From Bartonella harrusi (GTDB lineage Bacteria; Pseudomonadota; Alphaproteobacteria; Rhizobiales; Rhizobiaceae): a DNA stretch of 64,000 nt. Positions within the stretch are counted from its first letter, which is position 1. Each line of letters begins with the position of its first letter. Below are positions 36,426-49,200 of this stretch, piece by piece. The stretch is taken from positions 1,552,501 through 1,616,500 of the forward strand of contig NZ_CP101114.1 of the NCBI RefSeq assembly GCF_024297065.1, given 5' to 3'. The notes beneath the pieces were generated by a model. The model ran no database searches. It saw only the letters and a program-made list of their open reading frames with translations, and had not been told where the DNA came from. The translations under genes and the position numbers were made by a program.

Positions 36426-39070
36426 CTAGAAACGGTAGCGCAATCCCCCAGAAAAACTAACGCCATAAAAGCCTGCCTTGGTAAGTTTGTGTTGATAAAC
36501 CAAATCAGCATGAAGCGCAACTTTTGAAGACAATCGGGCATTCAAACCCAATCCAGTTTCTAGAGAAGAACCAAAAGCACCCAACTGGAAAGCATCTTTA
36601 AAATGCACAGTTTGTTTTCCTTAAAAATCATGCGTAAAATGAAGTTTTCCATAAAAAGAAGCCTCTTGATCCTTCTGAGAGGAAGAGAACATCTTCGCCA
36701 AACGTCCACCAACACGGGCCACCCATTGATCAAGTTTTCCCATCTCAATGTCGAAATCATCAACATCATGGGCCTTATTAAACTGGAGATGTTAGTAAAC
36801 AACCTGAACCTGCGGATCAACAACAAAACCTTTATATCCTGTTGCAAACGTTTTACCGCCAGTCAAAGAAGCACTAAAAGGATTACCCTTTAATGTTGCT
36901 GTCTTTCTTCGTGCAAGGGTGAGAATATCTCCTTTGAACAAACCATAGGAGAAAAGACCATCCACATAGAAGCCTACATTATGCTGCATGGTACCATATG
37001 CTGTAACCGTCCATTTATCAAATGCACTTTTCTGACTTTGCTCAACATCGACAGGTTGTAGAGAAAGCTTTCCATAAAACCCCATAACCCCAAAGGATAT
37101 GGCGCTGTCAGCATTTTCAATCGTATTGAGCAAAAGACCTGCCTCTAAAGCGTTATAGGTAAGATCACCATTATACCCATATTCAAGCGCAAATAAATCT
37201 GAGACATAACGGTAACTCCCACCATAACCACGCAAAAATGAAGCAGGTTTTTCATGAATTTCCACCATTCCACTGGAAGTCATCCGCAGTGCCTCCAACT
37301 GCTTATTTTGATTATTAACATCCATTAAACCAGCATAAAACATGCTATTTGGCAAAAGAAGATAGGTTGGAACTTGTGGAACAACGGCTTTAATCTCTAA
37401 AATCTCTAGCTCTAAACTACGATCAAGAACAGGACGAAGCTTAGGAGCAGGATTCAACCGAGTATTAGCTTCAATATATTCATTCTCGAGGCGGAAATCC
37501 CAATGTTCTCCTCAACCCTCGACTAATTTTTGAACCGCACTTGCCTTCCCTAGTCGAGATTTTGGACCATAAGCATAAAGCCTATACTGATAAGGAAAAT
37601 TATCTAACGCAACATAATCACCGTCTAATTTAAAAGAATCCTCCTTCGCTCTCCCAGAAACCTGAATAATTGAGATACCCTTGTTATTGCCTTCAAAACC
37701 TGTGCCTCCCCTTGGACTTCCAGAAACAGCATCTACATGGACTGTTGTTTTTGCTTCAACATCTCCATAGATTAAAAGACGATCGGTTTTTTGCTCTTTA
37801 AGAGCGCCCCTCTTATTCAAATATGTATTGAGATAAAGACGTGCATGCCCCTCCGCCCTATAAACCTCACCTGATCCTTTTCAACGCGAAGTGTTTGATC
37901 ATGACCAGCTTCACTGGAATTTGGTTGTTCAAAAATAAGAGAACTATCAATAAGATGGAGCAATGAAATTGATGAAGCACCTATCAAGTGAGAAGAAACA
38001 GTATTTTGCAAACTTTGATTTTTGGATCGCGTTAAAGTCCATTTTGTCCCCTTCCTCAACCGAAATTCAGCATGAGAACTTTTATCAATACGCGCCCACT
38101 ACAAGCGCAGATTCATCAGCTGCAACCTTTATAAAAAAAACCTCTTCAGCCTTTAACAATAAATCTCTAGGACATTCTAGAATTATTATAAACTGTAACA
38201 AATCCACCAGATTTTCTACTATGAACAGCCGTACCATTTGAAACTTTTAAAACAGTCGTGGACAAAAAAACACTTCCTCGTTTAGGCAAGTTCCCTTCTG
38301 GCAAACCTCCAAATAACTCAGCCTCCCCCAAAAACGATAAATCTCTTCGTTCGTACGAGGTCTGTCTCCACTCCTACAACACAGAATTCATAAGCTGCAT
38401 TTCCCTCTACTAAAACAATAGATTGTATAATATCAATAATGCTACCCCCCTAATGAAACACCATGTGCATCGGAAGCTTTAACTTCACCTTCTAAAAACT
38501 GGACAGCGCCTCTATACCCTGACATCTGAAAAACTGAATTTCTCTCATGGACACTTATACACATCACCCGCTCACCCTTTTCGGTAATGGAAACGCCCTT
38601 TAAAGTGATTTGCCCCTCATTTCTTCTTGTTTGAACCGCGATACTTTTTGTAAATTCAATCACCCCTTTTTCTATCTCAACGGATCCCGAATTATCGGCC
38701 ACGATACCATACTTCCAAAAGCTTGTATTTAAATCATCGGGATTTAAAGCATCTTTAATAGTTATATTCTTCCCTAGAATAGGCGTGTTTTTTTGAGATG
38801 CTTGTATGACAACAGTTTCATCACTCTTTCCATCAATTTTCTGATACGTTTTTTCGCTAATGTAATGTGTTTTACCATCATTGTACTGATAAGATGAAAG
38901 TGCGCTATTACATGCAAATTGATTTTTACCATTTTGCTCCTTACCATTAACAGCAACGCTAGATGGCGCCTCAACAACAGCTTGTTCCTTTGCAATGACA
39001 TTGACACAAAAAGAAAGATAGCTGTTGTTACAGTGCACAAAGAGAGATGATTTTTAAATATCTTGACCAT
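36426..39070 (-). pseudogene. Full-length but inactivated autotransporter
   Basis: The signal peptide start VKIFKNHLSLCTVTTAIFLF (39070) is followed by a frameshift into CVNVIAKEQAVVEAPSS. Passenger coding continues to 38442, where a frame change follows a G6 tract (38445-38450). Several further frameshifts lie between 38440 and 37820. The autochaperone region (37512-37820) ends at an in-frame TGA within LVEG*GEHWDFRLENEY. The barrel (36426-37457) is in one frame but has two nonsense codons, after VQVVY near 36795 and before GKQTVHF near 36622. The barrel ends GGLRYRF. About 250 bp of it is nearly identical to the barrel DNA of the 2144-residue gene. Confidence 0.92.
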
Positions 39071-39435
39071 AATTCTAACCGTAAATTTCTTTCCAAAACT
39101 TTGATAAAAGCAAACATTGCATTGAATTACCCTTACCAAAGATATGTTTAATACGCTTTGTTAAAAATACACGCAAAATTAATATGTTTTGTATTTTATG
39201 TAAATATGAAATAAAAGATTACTCAAAAACACCATCATAACTCTGAGATTCTCACAAAGAACTATGAAAATACAGGCTTTATCAAGCTTCACGCATAGAA
39301 AAATCCTTGTAAAATAGAAAATTGGTAAACCTCTGAATACAAGTCTCATCCAATTAAAAAAAATCAAATCAGGAAAGACATTTAAGATATGCCAAAGACC
39401 TCTCTTCAAACACGCTAGCAAAGATTTCTAAAAAA
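39071..39435. other. Intergenic between two autotransporters
   Basis: It holds the promoter side of the pseudogene and the 3' side of the next gene. AT-rich, with no separate gene. The last bases contain the terminator at 39436-39466. Confidence 0.55.
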
Positions 39436-39466
39436 AGAGCCACAAGCATAGCTTGTGGCTTTTAAA
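39436..39466 (-). terminator. Terminator after the 1011-residue autotransporter
   Basis: AGCCACAAGC / GCTTGTGGCT ten-base perfect stem with an ATA loop, A-run ahead and TTTTA behind. Confidence 0.9.
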
Positions 39467-39491
39467 AGGATTTATTTAAATATGGACGAGA

Positions 39492-42400
39492 CTAGAAGTG
39501 ATAACGCAAACCCCCGGAAAAGCTGGTTCCAGAAAAACCTGCTTTTGTCAGTTTGTGCTGATAAACCACATCACCGTGAAGTGCAAATTTTGAAGACAAT
39601 TTGGCATTAAAACCTAATCCAGTTTCTAGAGAAGAACCAAAAGCCCCCAACTGAAAAGGATCTTTAAAATGCACAATTTTTTTACCTCCCAAACCATGAG
39701 AAAGGTACATTTTACCATAGAAAGAAACAACACGCACCTCATCCGTTGTAGGAAGAGTTTTTATCAAACGCCCCCCCACACGTGCGACCCATTGATCAAG
39801 TTTCCCCATCTCAATATCAAAATTATCAACATCATGCGCCTTATCAAACTGGAGATGCTGATAAACAACTTGAACGTTCGGATCAAAAATAAGACATTCA
39901 TCCCCTATCATAAACGCTTTACCAGCAGTCAAAGAAGCACTGAGAGGATTGCCCTTCAATGTTGCTGTCTTACCACGGGCAAGAGTGATAACATCCCCTT
40001 TGAACAGACCATAGGAGAGAAGTCCATCCACATAAAAACCTGCATCATGCTGCATACCGCCATATGCTGTCACTGACCATTTATCAAATGCACTCTTTTT
40101 GCTCTGTTCAACATCTAAAGGTTGTAGAGAAAATCTCTCATAAGAGCCCATAATCCCAAAAGAAGCGGTACCATATGCATTTTCAATTGCTTGAAGCAAA
40201 ACACCTGCTTCTATAGCATTATAGTCAAGCTCACCTCCATAACCATATTCAAGAGCAGAAAGGTTTGAAGTATAACGATGACTCCCACCATAGCCGCGCA
40301 CAAAAAAGGCAGAATTTTCATCACTTTTCAACAGTCCACTAGCATCAATTCTCAAAGCTTCTAACCGTTTACTTTGATTGCCAATATTCATCAAACCTGT
40401 TTGAAACAAAGCATTTGGCAAAAGCAAATAAGTTGGAACTTGCGGAACAACAGCCTTGGGACGAGGTTGCAAATCTGGTACGAGAGGAGGCTCTGGAGGA
40501 GGTGTTGGACTAGGAGAAGGTTGAGGACCAGAATCAACATATCCATTTTCGAGACGGAAATCCCAAAACTCCCCATCCCCTTTCACCAATCTTTGCGTTG
40601 CACTTGCTTTCCCTAAAGAAGATTTCGGCCCATAAGCATAAAGCTTATACTGATAAGGTGAATTTTTTGCTGTTACATAACCACCATCTAATTGAAAAGA
40701 ATCTTGATGTGCCTCTCCTGAAACCTGAATAATTGAGATCCCTTGTTCATTTCCGCCACTACCCGTAGATTCCCCTGGACTTCCTGAAACAGCACGCACA
40801 TGAACCATCGTTTTCCCAGCAACATCCCCATAAATCAAAACACGATCAGTTTTTTGATTCTCAAGAGCACCACCTTTATTTAAATATGTATTAAGATAAA
40901 TCTCAGCATCACCCTGTGCCTTATAAACCTCACCCGTTCCTTGTCCAATATTAAGTGTTTGATAATTGTAAACCGGAGCAGATTTCAGTTTCTTAAAATT
41001 AATAGAACTATCCATAAGGCTTACTAATGAGATAGATAAGTCCTTGGAAAAATCTGACTCATGGGAATTATTTTGTTGTCTTTGCTTTAAAATCCATGTT
41101 GAATCACCGCTCAAATAAAGTTCAGCAGTAGAATTATCATCGACAAAGACTCCTCCTTCAAGGGTAGAAGCACTCGCTAAAACTTTTACCGAAGCACCAT
41201 TTTCAGCTTTTAACAACAAACTTCCTGAGCTTAAGGTACTTTGCGTTAAACCAACAACACCAGACGTCTTTTCGCTACTATAAATAGCCACATCGTCTAA
41301 AACTGAAAACATCGTTCTCTGCAAATTAACAACTTCCAATCTCCCTGGAGTTTCCTTCTCCTTTGAATCTTCTTTCTTCTCGAATTTCTCCCCTAGTTTT
41401 TCTCCTTTAAAATATATACCGTAAGCCCCTTTACCTCGCACTGTAATAGAAGAAGATTCAATATTAACTTCAGTTACATCAACATTATCCGAATTGACTT
41501 CAGTTGTAGAAACCTCATCCGATAAGGCGTTAGTCGGCAGAATCGAATTAAAAGTAGCTACAGTATTTTCTGATAATATGCCATGGGCATCCGTAACATC
41601 AATAATCCCATTTTTAAAATTAACAGCCCCTCCTAAATCCATACGCACAACCGCATGATCCTTGCCTTTGTCCCCCTTCCCAGTAATTTTTACATTCTCG
41701 AGATTTACTTTTCCCCCTAACATCGAAGAAACCCCATAGCTGTTCATAAAATCAACTGATCCACCTGACATCCAAATTTCTGAATTCTCATAACTTAAAA
41801 GACTTGCGGTTCCATTAGCGGTCTTAATTTTTGTATCTTCTAAAAGAACAAACGAATTATCTGTTGCATCAGCCCCCTCATGACTTTCCTCAATTTTTCC
41901 ATTTTTTATCTCAATCACTCCATTACTCGCGCGAAGAGCTATAGTTGTGCCTTTAAGAATCGGGTCTTCCAAAACAATCTTACCGTTCTCTAATACATGC
42001 ACACCGACTAGAAAAGATTTATCTAAAACTTCACTTCTAACAGTTACATTCTCCCCCGTAACTTTTGTCCCCCCCCCTTTTACTGTTACAGCAGTAAGAT
42101 TATGAGGAGTATTCGTCATCTTATAAGACTTATTGTCAATTTTATCCTCTGTACAGTTATCACATATATAATAAGCACCATTATATAGCATCAACTTCCC
42201 ATTAGAGTGATTTTTGTAAACATACTTATTACTATCATTATCCCCGCCTTCTCCGCTAAGAGGAATACCGCGCCTCCCACTAAGATGTACACCACCCTGA
42301 CTATTATATGGAGGGACATACAAACTACCACGCTCCCCTTCTTCTCCACTGAGAGGTTTGTTAGGATAGCGACTCCCACCAAATGTGTTTTCGGTAACGG

Positions 42401-42527
42401 TAATTTTATAAACAGGTCGACCAGATCTCCCTACATTTGCACCAACGACTCCTCCATTTTGTAATAATGAAAGGATAGCCGTTGTAGCCGTATATAAAAC
42501 TAGACGATTTCTAAACAATTTAATCAT
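39492..42527 (-). CDS. Autotransporter, intact (1011 residues)
   Basis: A type Va secreted surface protein. Signal peptide about 1-30 (LVLYTATTAILSLLQNGGVV). The passenger (about 30-660) is rich in short beta-helix units of the form 'ENVKITGKG', 'VNFKNGIIDVTDAHGI'. A pertactin-like autochaperone (about 560-660) follows, with DRVLIYGDVAGKTMVHV, GISIIQVSG and YQYKLYAYGP. A proline-rich linker is at about 662-686 (SPSPTPPPEPP). The barrel (about 740-1011) ends with phenylalanine in GGLRYHF. A run of nine G on the coding strand (42069-42077, in KGGGTKV) could slip and switch expression. Similar proteins in Bartonella include the inducible autotransporters and the angiogenic BafA group; I cannot assign it more closely. 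Likely role: host interaction. Confidence 0.92.
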   Translation of the reverse strand: MIKLFRNRLVLYTATTAILSLLQNGGVVGANVGRSGRPVYKITVTENTFGGSRYPNKPLSGEEGERGSLYVPPYNSQGGVHLSGRRGIPLSGEGGDNDSNKYVYKNHSNGKLMLYNGAYYICDNCTEDKIDNKSYKMTNTPHNLTAVTVKGGGTKVTGENVTVRSEVLDKSFLVGVHVLENGKIVLEDPILKGTTIALRASNGVIEIKNGKIEESHEGADATDNSFVLLEDTKIKTANGTASLLSYENSEIWMSGGSVDFMNSYGVSSMLGGKVNLENVKITGKGDKGKDHAVVRMDLGGAVNFKNGIIDVTDAHGILSENTVATFNSILPTNALSDEVSTTEVNSDNVDVTEVNIESSSITVRGKGAYGIYFKGEKLGEKFEKKEDSKEKETPGRLEVVNLQRTMFSVLDDVAIYSSEKTSGVVGLTQSTLSSGSLLLKAENGASVKVLASASTLEGGVFVDDNSTAELYLSGDSTWILKQRQQNNSHESDFSKDLSISLVSLMDSSINFKKLKSAPVYNYQTLNIGQGTGEVYKAQGDAEIYLNTYLNKGGALENQKTDRVLIYGDVAGKTMVHVRAVSGSPGESTGSGGNEQGISIIQVSGEAHQDSFQLDGGYVTAKNSPYQYKLYAYGPKSSLGKASATQRLVKGDGEFWDFRLENGYVDSGPQPSPSPTPPPEPPLVPDLQPRPKAVVPQVPTYLLLPNALFQTGLMNIGNQSKRLEALRIDASGLLKSDENSAFFVRGYGGSHRYTSNLSALEYGYGGELDYNAIEAGVLLQAIENAYGTASFGIMGSYERFSLQPLDVEQSKKSAFDKWSVTAYGGMQHDAGFYVDGLLSYGLFKGDVITLARGKTATLKGNPLSASLTAGKAFMIGDECLIFDPNVQVVYQHLQFDKAHDVDNFDIEMGKLDQWVARVGGRLIKTLPTTDEVRVVSFYGKMYLSHGLGGKKIVHFKDPFQLGAFGSSLETGLGFNAKLSSKFALHGDVVYQHKLTKAGFSGTSFSGGLRYHF

Positions 42528-43155
42528 AGTTCCCTCGAAACTTTACTGCCCCTCTCATTGAAAATAAAAGCACCGATAAAACAGCCTCACCGACACCTAA
42601 AAACACAAAAAGGTGTAAAGAAAGGATGCATCTACTGCTCATTTGACCCGTGCAATGAATTATCCAAACAAACTTAGTGGAAAATCTGCATATAAGACAA
42701 AACCACCTATAAGAGAATAATAATATATTACACTTTATAGGTGTATAATGCATTCTGTGTTTCGTGTAAAGTAAAAATAAAACTATAGCGTGTAATTAAT
42801 AAAATTTACTCTCTATCATTGTGAAATTTGAAAGACTGGCAAAAGATGCACATGAAAAGGCTATAAAATCAAAAAAGATGAATTTAAAAATCAGATTAAA
42901 GAAACATAAAATAGCATAACGAATACGGTAAGATCAGATGGGGTATTGTGCACCAACACTGAGTTTTTCCATCATTTAAAAGCGCCTAAAAGCTTGTCAT
43001 CACATCATATTTATCACCAAAAATTCAGGAACGTATTTTAGTATAGACAGCCATAAAAATGGCTTCACACACAAAACAAAAGACATATCATGATTTTTTC
43101 GCTCATATCATAACAAAAGAGCAATAGTTTTTTAATGAATCAATACAAGAGAAAG
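42528..43155. other. Intergenic between the two large autotransporters, about 630 bp
   Basis: It carries the upstream region of the 1011-residue gene, including TATAATGCATTCTGTG with TTTCGTGTAAA near 42740-42772, which resembles the DNA near 30900-30940. No gene is seen. Confidence 0.55.
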
Positions 43156-43187
43156 AAAAAAGGCAGCACAATGTGCTGCCTTTTTAA
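43156..43187 (-). terminator. Terminator after the 2144-residue autotransporter
   Basis: AAAAAGGCAGCACA / GTGCTGCCTTTTT perfect stem with a short AT loop. Confidence 0.92.
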
Positions 43188-43207
43188 AGTACGTATTGTA
43201 CCTTATT

Positions 43208-46200
43208 CTAAAACTGATAGCGTAATCCTCCAGAAAAACTAGCTCCAGAAAAACCAGCCTTATTAAGCTTATGCTGATACATAACATCGCCATGCAACGA
43301 AAACCGCGTAGACAATTTGGCATTAAAACCTAATCCAGTTTCTAGAGAAGAACCAAAAGCACCTAACTGAAACGCATCTTTGAAATGGACAGATTTTTTA
43401 CTTCCAAAACCATGAGCAAGGTGAAGCTTACCATAGAAGGAAACAGCATTCATTCCTTCAGATCCTGTAGACGCCTTAATCAAACGTCCACCAACACGGG
43501 CCACCCATTGATCAAGTTTTCCCATCTCAATGTCAAAGTTATCAACATCATGAGCCTTATCAAATTGAAGATGTTGATAAACAACCTGAACCTGCGGATC
43601 AACAACAAAACCTTTATATCCTGTTGCAAACGTTTTACCGCCAGTCAAAGAAGCACTAAAAGGATTACCCTTTAATGTTGCTGTCTTTCCTCGTGCAAGG
43701 GTGAGAACATCTCCTTTGAACAAACCATAGGAGAGAAGACCATCCACATAGAAGCCTACATTATGCTGCATGGTACCATATGCTGTAACCGTCCATTTAT
43801 CAAATGCACTTTTCTGACTTTTTTCAACATCGACAGGCTCTAGAGAAAGCTTCCCATAAGAGCCCATAGCTCCAAAGGATATGGCGCTGTCAGCATTTTC
43901 AATTGTTTGCAACAAAACACCTGCCTCTACACCATTATAGCTAAGATCACCTTTGTAGCCATATTCAAGTGCTGATAAATCTGAAGCATAACGGTAACTT
44001 CCACTATAGCCGCGCAAATATAAAGCAGGATTTTCACGAACTTCTACCATTCCATTTGAAGTAGCCCGTAGTAACTCCAACTGCTTGTTTTGATTGCTGA
44101 TATCCATCAAACCAGTATGGAATACACTATTTGGTAAGAGCAGATAAGTCGGAACTTGCGGAACAACAGATCTTACGACTTGCTTAGGAAACCCAAATTC
44201 AACCATAGGATTAGAAGACTTAACATATTGGTTTTCTAGACGGAAATTCCAAAACTCTCCACCATCCTTCATAAACTTCTGCTGAGCATGTTCCTGTTTT
44301 GAAGTCACTTCTGGAGCATAAGCACGAAGAGTATATTTGTAAGGCGAATTCCTCAACGCAACATAATCACCATTGAGTTGGAAAGAATCCCTTGCTGCCT
44401 TTCCATAAACCTGAATAACAGAAACACTATGAGGAGTATTCTTCTCTTCTCCTACATTACCGGAAACACCTCGCACATGCACTGTTGTTTTTCCCTCAAC
44501 ATCCCCATGAATGACAAGGCGATCAGTTACTTGATTATCGCTTGGATCATTGGGGTTTAAACGTGCATTGAGATGAATTGAAACATCGCCCTGTGCTTTA
44601 TAGACAACACCTTTACCGTCTCCAATGCGAAGTGTCTGATACTCAGATTCTGCAGATTCCAAAGGCATAAACTCTATACGGCTATTGACGAGATTTACAG
44701 AAGAAACGCACGAATCTATGCATCCTGAATCAGAAGCTCTCAAATTTTCATGCACACTTCTTTTCAAAAACCATCCTGATCCATTGGTTAAATCTAATTG
44801 AGCATAAGAGCTTTTATCAACGCGCGCGCCACCCGCAATTACAGAATGATCAACTGAAACCAATATATTAGAATTATTCTCAGCTTTTAACAGCAAGTCA
44901 CCAGAAAGAGTTGTTTTGTTTTCTAAGGAAACACGACCACCAGAATTATTACCATAAATAGCGACACTCTTTAGCACTTCAAAATCAGTTTTTTTCAATG
45001 AAACTTCACCGGTTATGCCTATAGGTGTTTTTTCCTGTGAAGATACAGCATTTCGCTTAACAACTCTCTTTTTTCCAGAACGCTGTACTGACGATTCTAC
45101 AACGTTTTTCTCTAGGTTCTTATTTTGATTCTTTTTTTCTACTCCTTTTCTTTCTGTTCCATCAAAATATATACCATAGGATTTATCACCTTCTACCTTA
45201 ATATTAGAAAACTCGATATTAGCCCGATTCATAGAAGAGCGAACTTCTGAGGATCTCTTCCTTCTAGAAGCACCTGCCTCAACAGTGTTATGCGCACCCC
45301 TAACCCACAAAGCATTGGCATCAGTAATAACATTCCCATTTGTAAAATCAACAGAAGCATTATCTCTCAACAAGAAAGCTGCACGCCCAAATCTCTCCGT
45401 AGAATCCTGCTTATTTTGTTCTTTTTTTACCGTAATATTAACTTTGTCTAATTTAACATCCCCCCCTGATTCTGATCTCACAGCCGCCCCATTTTCTAGA
45501 GTAATAGTCCCCGATTTCATGACTATTTCACCAGCATTACTAGCCAGGCCAGCTACAGCTAAATCTCCCGTCACATTAATATTTGTATTACTTAATTCAA
45601 CAGAAGACCCAGATCCCACCAAAGCACCTACGTAATGAACATTGACCGCTCCATCATCCATCTTGACCTTTCCACCTCTTTGCGCCTCAAGCCCTATCAG
45701 AGAAGACTGCACTGTTGATTTTTTGTTCAAAACAACCTCTGCATTTTTGTCTGCAAGTATAGCACTCACAGCTCTTAATTTAGTAACGTCAATATTACTG
45801 TCTTTGTCAGAAGAATGCGACCCACTAATATTAGCTTGCTCTAGCTTGATAATTGTATTCTGATTTTCTACACGCAAAGAATGCTGATTCTGATCACTCA
45901 CCTTCAGTGTAAGATTTTTTATTGTATGTTCTACACCATCATTACACAAATAGGAAGTAGATGCCTTCGTACCATTTGACTCCGTATTATTACACTGAGA
46001 AGCAACAACTTCAGCACCAGTACCATTACCAACAATACCAACACGCGCGACAGGTGAAGACGAAGATACCTGAGATTTTCTAGAACTATTAGGCTTTATG
46101 GAAGGCTTATTCTCCACAGAAACAGTAACCTCTTTCGATGGAGATACAGAACTATTATTAATACTACCAGAACGCGCAACAGATAAAGGCGAAGGTGGCA

Positions 46201-49200
46201 CAGAACCATTATCAACACGACCAGAACGCGCGACAGATGAAGGCGAAGATTTCCTAGAACCCTCATTATTTATGGTGGATGCATATGAAATTATAGGTAA
46301 AACCTCCAAAGCAATAGTAGATTCATCGGATCTAGCAACTGAATCAACAAGCGTAGGAGCTACAGTGGTAAGAACAGGAAGCGTTACAGATTCATCTCTC
46401 TCTCTAAATTTATCACCATACAATTCAAGATCTGAAGCACCTTCTACTGTAAGAACACTATCTGTGTCATAACTATCTGTGTCATAACTATTGTCAGAAT
46501 AAATATCATCTGTGTCAGACCTCGTAAGTGTGGAATACAAAACACGCTCTCTAGATCCATTAGAAGTAGTGGAAGATGTAACGTCTTCTGGAAGAAAAAG
46601 CTCTATCGTCTCACCTTCTTCATCAAATGACTCATCATCAAATGACTCATCATATTCTTCATAATCTTCTTCATAATCTTCTTCATAGGAAGATTCTTCA
46701 TAGGAATCATCTTCTTCTTCATCAAATAATCCATCTCCTTCATCAGATCTAAGAAACGAATCCCCTCGAGAAGGAGTCACAACTACAGAATCCTCAGAAC
46801 GAGACAGAATGACTTCCTCATCAATTTTAACAGACTTAGAAACAATATACTGATTTTCTAAACGAAAATCCCAAACCTTACCACTTTTCGCAACTAATGT
46901 ATTATCAAAAGACTGCATATTCGAAGAAGAGTCTGAATAAGCACGAAGAACATACTGATAAGGTAACCCATCTAGGGTAATATAATTACCTTGTAGTGTA
47001 AAAGAATCCTCCTTTGCATCTCCAGAAACCTGAATAAGCGAAACACTGTAAGGCATTTGCTGAGATTTATCTGATTTCGATAATGCCGATTCTGATGATA
47101 CTCTATCTGAAATAGGATTTACATGCACCTTAGTTTTTCCGGAAACATCACCATGTATCAAAAGTCTATCAGATACTTGAGCACTATTGGTATCCGCACT
47201 ATTGGTATCCCTAGGTATCAGATTCGCATTAAAGTAAATGTTCGAATTCCCATCCGCACTGTAAACTACACCTGTTCCATTCCCAATGCGAAGAGTTCGA
47301 TACTTATTGCTATTAGTACCTCCTTTAATGTCCTCACTTTCAGTATTTTCTGAAGAAGTAAAAAATCTAATACTACTCTTTGAAAGTTTCATAGACGAAA
47401 TACATGAATCCATACACTTTGGATCAGAATTTTCCTGACCGTTATATAAACTCTTTGTTACACGCCACTCCGATCCTCCAGATAAAACGAAGTCCGCACG
47501 AGAACCTTCTTCAACACGCGCAGCACCTGCAATTAAAGAATCATCAACAAAAACCGAAAGCTTTGCCCCTTTTTCAGCTTTCAACAGTAACCCACCTGAA
47601 AGAGTTGACTCATCTCTTACAATAACATGACCATTTAAATTTTCACCATAAATAGCAATACCTCTGGGAACTCTGAGAGTAGATTTTTTTAATAAAGCTG
47701 CATGCATTATATCATTTTTGTCTATATCATATATATCCCGTGCATCTTGATCAAAATATATACCATAAGAATTACCTTCTGCTTTAAAAGTTGAATTTTC
47801 AATATCAACTATTGTAAAGCTTAGACGAGAGTTCAGAGCAGACATTTTTTTAATAACCGCACCCATATTTCTATTTTCTAAACAAACCTCTGATATCTCT
47901 GATGTCTCGTTTGAACAATGTAGATCCATCATAGTGGATAAAGCCTCCATAGATACGGAATCCACGGAAGAAACACCATCAAGATTTCCATCATTTTGTT
48001 GTTTTATAGAAGCTAATCCACTGTTAGCTGCATCACTACGAGTCTTAATAATTCTGGATTGATCTTGGGACATATCATCATCGAGATCATCAACTTCCTC
48101 AAAAGACGAACGGAGTAAAGGGAAAGAACCTTTCAAGCCATCATTTACCTGCAATACAACAACATCGGAACCTTCAAGCTGCACACCCGAAAAGGAAACA
48201 AAACCTCTATCTGCTAACAAACCAACACTTTTATCATGAGAATCAGAACCCTCGCCATTCAGTTGTTCTTTCTTAACAATTTTAATAGAAACGTTTTCCA
48301 GAAAAGTCCCTACTCCTCCTACCGACATCACTCCTACCCCCCCCTCAGACACAGTCATTTCTCCACCATTCATATACATAAAAGATGCGTCAAAATTCAA
48401 CAGACCTATTTTACGAGCATTAATATTTACATGATCCAAATAAATACCCCCACCACCTTCAGAAAAAGCGCCTACATAAGCATCGCTGATAATTCCTCCA
48501 TTCATATTGATCATTCCAGCGTCTTCAGCTCGAAGCCCAATAAAAAAACCCACAACATTTGAGTTCTTTAACTTAACTGCTGCACTCATACCTTTATCAG
48601 CACCCCTTACCCACACACCAATACTACTGTTCTGAACTTTCTGATCATCTTTGAGATCCATAAAGACTAAACGCATAACATCTTGCATCTCTATTGTAGT
48701 ATCAGAAAAACCTAATATTTCTATTGGGCTCAAAATCGACACATTATCCAAAGTAAGAATTTCCGGGTCTTGATTACTTGAACCTTTTAATGAAGATGAA
48801 TTTTGATTTTGAATTTCATCAACTCCATGTACATAAACAGCAGTCAAGCGATCATTCGGTACAATAACACTCTGCCTTATTGTATTAAGACTCTGCTTTA
48901 TTGCACCTCTCGTATTTGCACCTCTCGTACCTTGGCCACAAGAAATAGAACTATATATTAGTCTACCATTCATAGATTCAAATAATCTTTGTGCTAATGC
49001 AGGCGTTTTTATGCTAGCTGGCACATATTTTACTCCGTTAAGTAGCTGCTCCACTTTTCCATCAGGTAGCGCAACACCTGCTCGAGAAGCCATCACATCC
49101 GAGCTCACACCAGGATATTGTGCATCACTAAATGCAGGACGCAAATTGCCTCTTGTTGACCTTGTTACCCTTTCAGGACTCTGCGTACCTGAATAACCTG

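Noticed and set aside
45285..46472. Plus-strand frames of 73-124 codons inside the giant autotransporter
   Set aside because: Shadow frames on the antisense strand of a continuous 2144-codon gene; no ribosome sites or domains.
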